This document shows positions 1 to 5,345 of a stretch of 8,130 nt of DNA, one piece after another. The translations under genes and the position numbers were made by a program. Each line of letters opens with the position of its first letter. The stretch's first letter is position 1. The DNA is taken from contig JAAZFA010000311.1 of NCBI GenBank assembly GCA_012511995.1, positions 1-8,130 of the forward strand. Reading direction: 5' to 3'. The notes under the pieces are model-generated. The model was not told where the DNA came from, did not search any database, and was given only the letters and a program-made list of their open reading frames with translations. This stretch comes from Thermoproteota archaeon (lineage in GTDB: Archaea; Thermoproteota; Bathyarchaeia; Bathyarchaeales; Bathycorpusculaceae).

Positions 1-229
1 CCATTCGTCCAGCAACATCGGATATGCCGAAAACTGAGAAATAACCTGTTGTTACCAGATCAAAAAGTGGAGGATAATAAGCATATGTAGTCATGTAGTT
101 CCAGACGTCGCCCCGACTTAGCAGTGTAGCGCCAAAAAGATGTGGCATTTCATCCCATTGCAGCGACATATAACCTACATTATACGTAGATGCCAAGGTA
201 AAAATGACCAGAAAAGCCAGCAAAGCCAC
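1..229 (-). CDS. GT39/PMT-like membrane glycosyltransferase, N-terminal part (runs off left edge)
   Basis: Only the first ~76 codons are in the window; the rest lies left of base 1. The visible protein starts with a hydrophobic helix (VALLAFLVIFTLASTYNVGY), then a loop with SLQWDEMPHLFGATLLSRGD and TYAYYPPLFDLVTTGYFSVF. A WDE acidic pair after the first membrane helix, followed by an H..G..L..G stretch and a YYPPL segment, is typical of GT39 / ArnT-like integral membrane glycosyltransferases. These move a sugar from a polyprenyl phosphate to protein or lipid outside the membrane. The start is uncertain: the frame is open from 328, but GTG at 229 is the first ordinary start codon, and it would place the start almost inside the helix with no Shine-Dalgarno. 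Residues encoded upstream (QLLQHFVQKNKYY) look like a genuine cytoplasmic tail, so the true start may be a rare codon or a damaged one. It is divergent from the GT2 gene at 439, a plausible maker of its lipid-linked donor. Family inferred from motifs; substrate unknown. Confidence 0.72.
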   Translation of the reverse strand, partial: MALLAFLVIFTLASTYNVGYMSLQWDEMPHLFGATLLSRGDVWNYMTTYAYYPPLFDLVTTGYFSVFGISDVAGRM

Positions 230-325
230 ATAATACTTGTTTTTTTGAACGAAATGCTGTAGTAACTGACTGGATGCTTGCGTGGTAGATGCGACCCCTC
301 TTCTTCGCCAAAGATTAGGGGTCTG

Positions 326-335
326 TATTTAAAAA
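326..335 (-). promoter_or_regulatory. Possible TATA box for the GT39-like gene
   Basis: Read on the minus strand this is TTTTTAAATA, close to the archaeal TATA consensus. A transcript would begin near 300-305, about 70 nt upstream of the GTG at 229, or almost directly at the open frame preceding it. Position and composition only; no other support. Confidence 0.35.
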
Positions 336-379
336 GAGTTTGCACAAGCATTAGTTGTAACATAAATGTGGGTTAATGC

Positions 380-409
380 GGAAATGATTTATGGGTAAAA
401 CCCGTTTCC
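380..409. promoter_or_regulatory. Small nested inverted repeat in the divergent glycosyltransferase spacer
   Basis: GGAAA (380-384) pairs with TTTCC (405-409), and inside it GGGT (393-396) pairs with ACCC (400-403) around an AAA loop. It lies 29 nt upstream of the GT2 start, between the two divergent genes, so it could be a regulator site or a leader hairpin. The stems are short and could be chance. Confidence 0.25.
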
Positions 410-438
410 TTCTAAGTCAAGTGGGTAGGTTACACTAA

Positions 439-1158
439 GTGCCAAAGACACCACAGAAGGAGTTGTCAATTCTGCTCCCAGCCTACAATGAGGCTTCCCA
501 GATTGAACGCTGCATAATAGAAGTCGAAGCTGCTGTAGTGGTACAAAGTAAGTCCTACGAAATTATTGTGTCCGAGGATGGTAGCACCGACGATACAGCT
601 GAAATAGTTTCAAAAATGGCCAAAGTCAACCCTAACCTCATCCTTCTACACTCCCCTAACCGACTTGGAAAAGGTAAAGCAATTAAGAATGCTGTTTACT
701 CTTCACGCGGAAAAATCATTACGTTTATGGATGTTGATTTAGCTACAGATTTAACCTGTCTACCTAAACTACTTGATACAGTTAGACAGAAGGGCGGTAT
801 GGCTATTGGGTCTCGACACGTCGGGGGTGCGAATGTTCAACGCCATCCTAAACGAACACTGTTTAGTTTAACTTACAACGTATTTGTTAGATTATTATTC
901 TTAGATGGTGTTCATGACCACCAATGTGGATTTAAAACGATGACTCGAAACGTTGCAACAGCGGTGCTCAATAATTCACGTTGTGACGGATACTTTTTTG
1001 ACACAGAAATGATCGTTAGGTGTAAACAACTTGGCTTTCCCGTTACTGAAGTTCCTGTAATATGGACTGAGAAAAACAAGGGTGGCTCAAAAGTTAACCC
1101 AGTTCATGATAGTAAAAAAATCTTTAAAGATATGATAACATTTAAACTCAATTTATAA
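439..1158 (+). CDS. GT2 family polyprenyl-phosphate sugar synthase (DPM/DPG synthase-like)
   Basis: Complete, 239 residues. It starts with GTG, the only ordinary start between the in-frame TAA immediately upstream and the conserved core; a weak GGTAGGT lies about 10 nt ahead. GT2 GT-A fold motifs are in order: nucleotide-binding start ELSILLPAYNEA (8-19), SEDGSTDDT (45-53), the metal-binding DVD (98-100) and QCGFK (162-166), the last characteristic of dolichyl-phosphate mannose/glucose synthases. There is no C-terminal membrane helix, so it resembles the soluble or peripheral DPM1-type enzymes. The family transfers mannose or glucose from a nucleotide sugar to dolichyl phosphate at the cytoplasmic face, giving the donor used by outward-facing transferases in archaeal protein glycosylation. 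The divergent GT39-like neighbour fits that role. Its stop is shared tail-to-tail with the PHP gene (6-bp overlap). The sugar and lipid are not deducible from sequence. Confidence 0.88.
   Translation: MPKTPQKELSILLPAYNEASQIERCIIEVEAAVVVQSKSYEIIVSEDGSTDDTAEIVSKMAKVNPNLILLHSPNRLGKGKAIKNAVYSSRGKIITFMDVDLATDLTCLPKLLDTVRQKGGMAIGSRHVGGANVQRHPKRTLFSLTYNVFVRLLFLDGVHDHQCGFKTMTRNVATAVLNNSRCDGYFFDTEMIVRCKQLGFPVTEVPVIWTEKNKGGSKVNPVHDSKKIFKDMITFKLNL
1113..1131 (-). terminator. Possible 3' end of the metG-PHP transcript
   Basis: On the minus strand, 22-40 nt beyond the PHP stop, a 12-bp palindrome ATCTTTAAAGAT (1120-1131) is followed directly by a run of seven T (1119-1113). Archaeal termination often needs only a T-run. 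It lies inside the 3' end of the convergent GT2 gene, so the codons there also constrain it. Confidence 0.35.
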
Positions 1159-1824
1159 TCTATCTCTATGGCTGAATTTTCTAACCATTCGCCGAATTCG
1201 AAGCACCTGTTGCTGTGCGTTCAAATATATTGGAACAGGTTGTCCGTGTGCGCTGCATTTTCCATCAACGATGGCTTTAGTGATAGATTCTACTGTAGGT
1301 TCCTCGGCGTGGATTTCTGTATAGCCATACCCAATCTGAGGACCATAATGTGCATCAGTTCCAGCCACCCTAGACAACCCTAAACGCTTTGCAGCTTCAT
1401 CAGCTTTTTTAACACTGCTTTTAAAGGGAAATGCTCTAGCGTTTATCACTTCAATTGCATCAAAACTGCTACAGACGGCTTCTCGAAGACAACCTTTGAA
1501 ATAAACGTAGGGGTGACAAGCTATTGCGATTCCACCTGCCTCATGGATTTGCTCGACAGTTTCAACCGCACTTAGACCTCTTGGAATGAGTTCATATACA
1601 TTTAATGCTATAATGTGTCCATCAGCGCTGGATATCTCTATTCCGGGAATAATGAGAAAGTCAGTTTCCTTAGCAATTTTGTATGCCTCATCTAAGACGT
1701 TGTGATCGGTTACAGCACAGGCGTTTAAGCCATGTTTTTTAGAGTAATAGACAAGATCCTTTGGCGTTATTAGTGAATCTTTAGAAGCGGTGGTATGGAC
1801 GTGAAGGTCAGCTTTTATCAGCAC
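1153..1824 (-). CDS. PHP-domain metal-dependent phosphoesterase
   Basis: Complete, 223 residues, GTG start. The PHP metal-ligand motifs are all present: DLHVHT (H8, H10), TDHN (D40, H41), GIEISS..GHI (E63, H70), ACHP (H104) and GTDAH (D157, H159). PHP proteins of this short single-domain type are trinuclear-metal phosphoesterases; characterised relatives act on nucleotides, RNA 5' ends or sugar phosphates, while many archaeal members have no known substrate. At 223 residues it lacks the extra inserted region of the ~280-residue TrpH/RNase AM group, so that function should not be copied onto it. The start is supported by a TGAGG site at 1832-1836, 7 nt ahead, which contains the metG stop codon. 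The gene is therefore probably translationally coupled to metG. The C-terminal ~25 residues are basic (RIRRMVRKFSHR), which could favour a nucleic-acid or nucleotide substrate (inference). Confidence 0.88.
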   Translation of the reverse strand: MLIKADLHVHTTASKDSLITPKDLVYYSKKHGLNACAVTDHNVLDEAYKIAKETDFLIIPGIEISSADGHIIALNVYELIPRGLSAVETVEQIHEAGGIAIACHPYVYFKGCLREAVCSSFDAIEVINARAFPFKSSVKKADEAAKRLGLSRVAGTDAHYGPQIGYGYTEIHAEEPTVESITKAIVDGKCSAHGQPVPIYLNAQQQVLRIRRMVRKFSHRDRL

Positions 1825-1831
1825 TGCGGGG

Positions 1832-1836
1832 CCTCA
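1832..1836 (-). promoter_or_regulatory. Shine-Dalgarno for the PHP gene overlapping the metG stop
   Basis: TGAGG on the minus strand contains the metG TGA stop (1834-1836) and lies 7 nt before the GTG start at 1824. It selects that start and implies that ribosomes finishing metG can re-initiate on the PHP gene. Confidence 0.55.
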
Positions 1837-3528
1837 CTTCGGTCCAACTTTGGCTCGTATCTGTGCTAATCGTTCGTCTAGTTTGTTTTCATCAGTATCG
1901 ATTTTGTGGAATAATGGCTCTGGCTTGTTAATTTTGTGCCCTACGTCAATAGGTGCTAACGCATTACTCCAATTGCTTTGTTGTATGGCTCCTTGGAGGT
2001 TGAGTGTTTTCCAAAGTTGCTGTGACGTCTGGGGTATAAAAGGTTCAGAGACTACAGTAATTGCCTTGACCACTTGGGCAGCAACATAGAATATTGTGCC
2101 TGCTTTTTCTTTATCTGTTTTCATGAGATTCCATGGTTCTTTAGTGTTAAGGTATTGGTTGCCTACGCGGCTAATACTGATTAACGTGTTAGCAGCGGAT
2201 TGTAGCCAGCCGTCTTCGATTTCTTTAGCAGTCTGAATAACTTTTTCTTTCAAGGTGTCAAGTACTGCTTGGTCTTCTTGGTCAAGTTTTGATGGGTTTG
2301 GAATCGTTGCTTCAAATTTACTGTTGATAAATGAGAGTGTTCGGTGGATAAAATTGCCAAAAGTATCATTTAGATCTGCGTTGATTTTTTCCTTGAATAC
2401 ATCCCAAGTAAAGTTTGTGTCTTTACTTTCTGGACGGGTTGCAATAAGGAAGAAACGCCAGTAATCAGCAGGGAACATTTCAAGAGCTTCGTCTATCCAG
2501 ATACCAACACGTTGGCTCTTGGAAGCTTTTTGCCCTCGAAATTGCAAAAATTCTGTTGCAGAAACACTCCAGGGTAAGTTATATCCTTGACCAGACGCCA
2601 ATAGCAGTGCTGGAAGGATAATGGTGTGAAATGGAATGTTATCTTTTCCTACAAAATAAAGTGTTTTTGAGTTCTTATCAAACCAGAATTCACGCCACTT
2701 CTCAGGCTTTCCCATCTTTTGACTTAATTCTATGGTCGCAGAAATATAGCCCATGACGGCTTCAACCCAAACATAGACTGTTTTGTCTTCTGCACCAGCA
2801 AAAGGCGCTTGAATACCCCATTCGACATCTCGGGTGACAGCTCTGGGTTTTAACCCTTCTTTTATCCAGTTTAAACTAAAGCTTTTAACATTAACTGGTA
2901 GTTGTTTGTTGTTTTCTATATATTCGGTTAGGGGCTGTTCAAGTTTCGAGAGATTTATGTACCAGTGTCGGGTTGTTTTTACAACTGGCTTAGTTTTACA
3001 GATTATACAGTAAGGTTCAACTAGCAAAGTTGGCTCCAATAGTTTCCCACAGAGGTCACATTGGTCGCCTCGAGCTTTTTCGCACCCGCAGTAAGGGCAT
3101 TTGCCTTCTACGAAACGGTCTGGGAGGAAACGTTGGTCATGCTCACAGTAGAGCATTTGTGTTTGCTGGGAGAATATGTAGCCGTTTTTCTCGATTTCAA
3201 GCAACGTTTTTTGGACGAATTCTTTGTGGATTGGATTTTCAGTGCTTGTGTAGTTATTGAAGGATATGTTCCATCGTTGAAACAGCTCAGCGACTTTAGT
3301 GTGATTGCGGTCGGTCAATGCCTTGGGGCTGATGCCCTGTTTGATAGCTTCTACCTCGATGGGTGTGCCATGTGTATCCGAACCGCTAACCATCAATGCG
3401 TCGGCGCCTTTGAGGCGATAATAACGAGCGGTTACATCTGCAGATAGGATTGATCCGATGAGGTTGCCTAAGTGGGGGGTGACGTTGATGTATGGCCAAG
3501 CGGCTGTTACTAGAACTTTTTCGGGCAA
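1834..3528 (-). CDS. metG: Methionyl-tRNA synthetase, archaeal type
   Basis: Complete, 564 residues. It charges tRNA-Met with methionine using ATP in the cytoplasm. This is a class I synthetase with the HIGH-type motif HLGN at 19-22 and the KMSKS-type loop KASKS at 334-338. The zinc-knuckle insert (128-177) has CX2CX9CX2C (C144, C147, C157, C160) plus a further CX2C at 174-177, following the archaeal-pattern YCEHDQRFLPDR. The anticodon-binding helical domain occupies roughly 370-540. It ends without the ~110-residue Trbp111/EMAP-like tRNA-binding domain found in some MetRS; in many archaea that domain is a separate gene, and none is in this window. TTG is the start: an in-frame TAG lies upstream, no other ordinary start intervenes, and GGAG at 3536-3539 is 7 nt ahead. 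It is first gene of a two-gene unit with the PHP gene and divergent from the 109-residue gene. HLGN and KASKS are within the normal variation of the family. Confidence 0.97.
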   Translation of the reverse strand: MPEKVLVTAAWPYINVTPHLGNLIGSILSADVTARYYRLKGADALMVSGSDTHGTPIEVEAIKQGISPKALTDRNHTKVAELFQRWNISFNNYTSTENPIHKEFVQKTLLEIEKNGYIFSQQTQMLYCEHDQRFLPDRFVEGKCPYCGCEKARGDQCDLCGKLLEPTLLVEPYCIICKTKPVVKTTRHWYINLSKLEQPLTEYIENNKQLPVNVKSFSLNWIKEGLKPRAVTRDVEWGIQAPFAGAEDKTVYVWVEAVMGYISATIELSQKMGKPEKWREFWFDKNSKTLYFVGKDNIPFHTIILPALLLASGQGYNLPWSVSATEFLQFRGQKASKSQRVGIWIDEALEMFPADYWRFFLIATRPESKDTNFTWDVFKEKINADLNDTFGNFIHRTLSFINSKFEATIPNPSKLDQEDQAVLDTLKEKVIQTAKEIEDGWLQSAANTLISISRVGNQYLNTKEPWNLMKTDKEKAGTIFYVAAQVVKAITVVSEPFIPQTSQQLWKTLNLQGAIQQSNWSNALAPIDVGHKINKPEPLFHKIDTDENKLDERLAQIRAKVGPK

Positions 3529-3535
3529 GTGTTGT

Positions 3536-3539
3536 CTCC
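3536..3539 (-). promoter_or_regulatory. Ribosome binding site for metG TTG start
   Basis: GGAG on the minus strand, 7 nt ahead of the TTG at 3528. It supports the unusual TTG start, the only usable one after the upstream in-frame TAG. Confidence 0.6.
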
Positions 3540-3561
3540 AACAAATCGTTTGCTACCATCC

Positions 3562-3570
3562 TATTAAAAA
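3562..3570 (-). promoter_or_regulatory. Possible TATA box for metG
   Basis: TTTTTAATA on the minus strand. Initiation ~25 nt downstream would fall near 3540, leaving a leader of only about a dozen bases that just includes the GGAG site. Confidence 0.4.
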
Positions 3571-3625
3571 TTGCTACATTGAAAGATAACTGAGATCACG
3601 GTAGTCTTCAACGATGCTGACAGGC

Positions 3626-3645
3626 ATTATTAGTCAAGCAATAAT
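3626..3645. promoter_or_regulatory. Short inverted repeat between divergent metG and the 109-residue gene
   Basis: ATTATT (3626-3631) and AATAAT (3640-3645) with an 8-nt spacer. It lies upstream of both divergent promoters and could be a shared regulator site. In AT-rich DNA a 6-bp repeat is easily chance. Confidence 0.2.
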
Positions 3646-3682
3646 ACGCTAATCAACGTATCATTCATAAAAAAGGCACACC

Positions 3683-3690
3683 TATAATAA
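3683..3690 (+). promoter_or_regulatory. Possible TATA box for the 109-residue gene
   Basis: TATAATAA, 42 nt upstream of the ATG at 3732. It would place initiation near 3710-3715 and give a short leader of about 20 nt with a weak GCGGA ahead of the start. Confidence 0.4.
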
Positions 3691-3731
3691 GCTGAAAAAC
3701 CATCATTGCCTACAATTAAAGCGGATTAAAC

Positions 3732-4061
3732 ATGAGCGAACAATCAAACGAAAACAATCAAACCCAAGTTGAAAAACTTTTACTTGATGATCCTAACAAT
3801 TTTCAGTTCCATGCTGCTTATCTTGTGTATTCAGAATCTTTTGATAAAGCCCGTGATAATCAAGTGAAGACTGAATTAAATCAGAACATTACGGATTTAA
3901 GTGAAAATAAAATTGACACACAGACTTTCTATATGAATATTTCTCGTTTTAGAAAGTCAGATGTCCCACGTCAAGAGCGCTTTTCCATGCAAACACAGAG
4001 AAAAAGAGATTGGCGCAAAAAGGAGCAACGCCAAGATAGAATAAAGCGTCATAAAAAGTAG
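3732..4061 (+). CDS. Hypothetical protein, 109 residues, basic C-terminus
   Basis: I do not recognise a family. It has an ATG start, an intact frame, a TATA-like box and a hairpin just after the stop, which together favour a real gene. The protein has no signal peptide or membrane segment. Residues 1-15 are polar and Asn/Gln-rich. Residues 16-75 (VEKLLLDDPNNFQFHAAYLV to FYMNISRFR) look like a small, mostly helical folded domain. Residues 76-109 are strongly basic and Arg/Lys/Gln-rich (QTQRKRDWRKKEQRQDRIKR), as in nucleic-acid or ribosome-binding tails. It contains no cysteine, so it is not a zinc finger. Cytoplasmic location and RNA/DNA binding are inferences from composition only. It is divergent from metG and its downstream neighbour is a dead repair gene, so context gives no firm role. 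Confidence 0.72.
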   Translation: MSEQSNENNQTQVEKLLLDDPNNFQFHAAYLVYSESFDKARDNQVKTELNQNITDLSENKIDTQTFYMNISRFRKSDVPRQERFSMQTQRKRDWRKKEQRQDRIKRHKK

Positions 4062-4093
4062 ACAATAATTTTTATATTTTCTATTATTGTTTA
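4059..4093 (+). terminator. Hairpin at the end of the 109-residue gene
   Basis: TAGACAATAAT (4059-4069) pairs with ATTATTGTTTA (4083-4093) across 11 positions, one being G-U, around a T-rich 13-nt loop. It begins inside the stop codon, where a transcript end is expected. T-rich loop and flank fit archaeal termination. Confidence 0.5.
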
Positions 4094-4117
4094 TACAGAT
4101 TATTTTCTGGCTTAAGT

Positions 4118-4422
4118 ATGGTTAGACTCTGGAAGGTTCTCAAAGAGAACTAGACCGTCAACATTTATTAGGAGAACATGCGAAACTTTACAGCATAGCT
4201 GGCGCTTTGCATGGCAAGTACAATGCATACCGCAACCATTCTGAACCCCTCCAATTTAAAAATCGCATAGAAGAACTCTACAATAGACACAATGACCAAG
4301 TTGAGTAAATGAAGAACCGTGGTTATAAACACAACCTGCTTATGCTATCGAGTAATATGTTTATACAAAAGAAAAGTACACCTCGAGACCACGTTGAATT
4401 AATAAAGAGACAAAATAGTTGA
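4118..4422 (+). pseudogene. Decayed pyrimidine dimer DNA glycosylase / endonuclease V-like gene
   Basis: Reading with one frame change gives MVRLWKVL (from ATG 4118), then from about 4145 ELDRQHLLGEHAKLYSIAG, continuing through NHSEPLQFKNRIEELYNRH, NDQVE, an in-frame TAA (4306-4308), then MKNRGYKHN and a tail to a TGA at 4420-4422. This matches the layout I know for the T4 endonuclease V-like family (Pyr_excise): MRLW, then D/C-R-x-HLLGEH, a Y..HPE.L segment, L..RH..LVEEM and RGYxH. Family members nick or excise at UV-induced pyrimidine dimers. Two lesions are visible. The W-to-LDR spacing is 20 nt where the family needs 21, implying a one-base deletion near 4133-4149. The TAA sits where the family has Glu in VEEM, explained by one GAA-to-TAA change. 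The region after RGYKHN also looks shortened. I recall the family pattern from knowledge and did not search. The piece 4126-4308 could still encode a ~60-residue fragment, but it has no ordinary start. Confidence 0.72.
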
Positions 4423-4439
4423 ATCCCAATCTCAATATG

Positions 4440-4464
4440 ACAAAATTGAATTTACCAATTTTGT
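4440..4464. promoter_or_regulatory. Perfect 9-bp inverted repeat downstream of the fossil gene
   Basis: ACAAAATTG (4440-4448) and CAATTTTGT (4456-4464) pair perfectly around the 7-nt loop AATTTAC. There is no T-run after it, so it is either an RNA hairpin without the usual terminator tail or a dimeric regulator site. It lies 137 nt upstream of the CoA operon. Confidence 0.4.
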
Positions 4465-4512
4465 GCTAACTCTAAATCATTGAAACGAGTCAGAATATCA
4501 GGTATTTTATCG

Positions 4513-4530
4513 GTTTAAACATGTCTAAAC
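4513..4530. promoter_or_regulatory. 18-bp near-perfect palindrome upstream of the CoA operon (candidate operator)
   Basis: GTTTAAACATGTCTAAAC has eight of nine symmetric base pairs matched, centred on ACATGT. It ends 70 nt before the operon's ATG and directly abuts a TATA-like TTATAAA (4532-4538). That is where an archaeal repressor or activator dimer would bind. The binding protein is unknown. Confidence 0.4.
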
Positions 4531-4531
4531 G

Positions 4532-4538
4532 TTATAAA
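4532..4538 (+). promoter_or_regulatory. Possible TATA box of the CoA operon
   Basis: TTATAAA; initiation ~25 nt downstream would be near 4562, giving a leader of about 40 nt. A later A/T-rich run at 4577-4590 lies too near the start codon to be the TATA box unless the message has almost no leader. Confidence 0.35.
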
Positions 4539-4589
4539 CATAATACTTATTTGTGGCATATTCTTTCAAAAAGTAAACTTAAATTAAAA

Positions 4590-4594
4590 AGGGA
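4590..4594 (+). promoter_or_regulatory. Ribosome binding site for the S-component gene
   Basis: AGGGA, 6 nt before the ATG at 4601. It supports this start rather than a later one. Confidence 0.45.
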
Positions 4595-4600
4595 CAACAA

Positions 4601-5338
4601 ATGAGGGTACATCTAAAAACAGTCGATGTCGTTGTTATAGGTATAAGTGCAGCACTTTATGCAGTGTTTGGAATCTTGACAGCTGGTTTCTCTTTTCTCG
4701 GCGTCGGTTTCTTGCCTGCAGTTGTGATTCCAGCGATTTTCGCAGTACTCTATGGTCCATGGGTTGGCGGTGCAGGCGCTGCCATAGGTATTTTTATTCG
4801 CGATATGTTTGTCCATGGAAATGCAGCGTTAAGTCTTATCGCAGGTGTCCCTGCTAACTTCATAGTTTTCTTCTTAATTGGCTATATTGCGATTAGAAAC
4901 ATTAGTTTAAAGCAAGCGCTATCAGGAATAACCATAGCTGTAATCGGCTTGATAATTCCAGTTTTAGTTTTCCTTCCAGACTTCATTACTTTCACTCTTT
5001 TATCTGCTGAATCTTTTCTGCTTACATTCGGATTAACAATCATCCTAAGCCTTACAGTAATAGCTGCAGTATCTATTCGGTATAAAGAGTGGAGAAGTTA
5101 TGCAATAGGCGCTGTAATCGGACAAATTGCCGGAGCGGCTTTACTTTCTGTCACTGTGTGGGCTGTAAGTCCGCTTTTCCTTGATTTTTTCGGAGTGCCC
5201 CTCGCAACTATATACATTCTACCATTGTTCATTTGGACATTTGCTACAGAGATTCCATTTGTTTTGCTTTTAGGACCGCCAATTATAAAAGCATGCTACA
5301 GGGCATTTCCATCGTTAAGGCAAAGAAACCTTAAGTGA
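4601..5338 (+). CDS. ECF-type transporter S component-like membrane protein (likely CoA-precursor uptake)
   Basis: 245 residues, ATG start, strongly hydrophobic, with about six to seven membrane segments (roughly 8-30, 36-52, 75-98, 106-126, 137-158, 166-190, 202-232). The N-terminal half, from VVIGISAALYAVFGIL through GFLPAVVIPAIFAVLYGPWV to IGIFIRDMF and GVPANFIVFFLIGYI, has the layout of energy-coupling-factor S components, the substrate-binding membrane subunits of vitamin importers. No ATPase (EcfA) or EcfT gene is in the window, so it would rely on a shared module elsewhere, as group II S components do. It is the first gene of an operon with pantoate kinase (7-nt gap) and phosphopantetheine adenylyltransferase, so a CoA precursor is the natural substrate guess. 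Pantoate kinase acts on pantoate, which makes pantoate as sensible a candidate as pantothenate. Family is a motif and topology call; substrate is inference. It could instead be an unrelated small permease. Confidence 0.68.
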   Translation: MRVHLKTVDVVVIGISAALYAVFGILTAGFSFLGVGFLPAVVIPAIFAVLYGPWVGGAGAAIGIFIRDMFVHGNAALSLIAGVPANFIVFFLIGYIAIRNISLKQALSGITIAVIGLIIPVLVFLPDFITFTLLSAESFLLTFGLTIILSLTVIAAVSIRYKEWRSYAIGAVIGQIAGAALLSVTVWAVSPLFLDFFGVPLATIYILPLFIWTFATEIPFVLLLGPPIIKACYRAFPSLRQRNLK

Positions 5339-5345
5339 ACCAAAC

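Noticed and set aside
175..363. Minus-strand frame beginning MLQLMLVQTL
   Set aside because: It overlaps the GT39-like gene in another frame. Its protein has no family features, while the alternative frame carries WDE and YYPPL motifs.
3030..3447. Long plus-strand frames opposite metG
   Set aside because: They are antisense to the conserved zinc-knuckle and N-terminal catalytic region of MetRS.
4309..4422. Separate small gene starting at ATG 4309
   Set aside because: It directly continues the frame before the TAA at 4306-4308 and carries the RGYKH segment of the same family, so it is the 3' remnant of the pseudogene.
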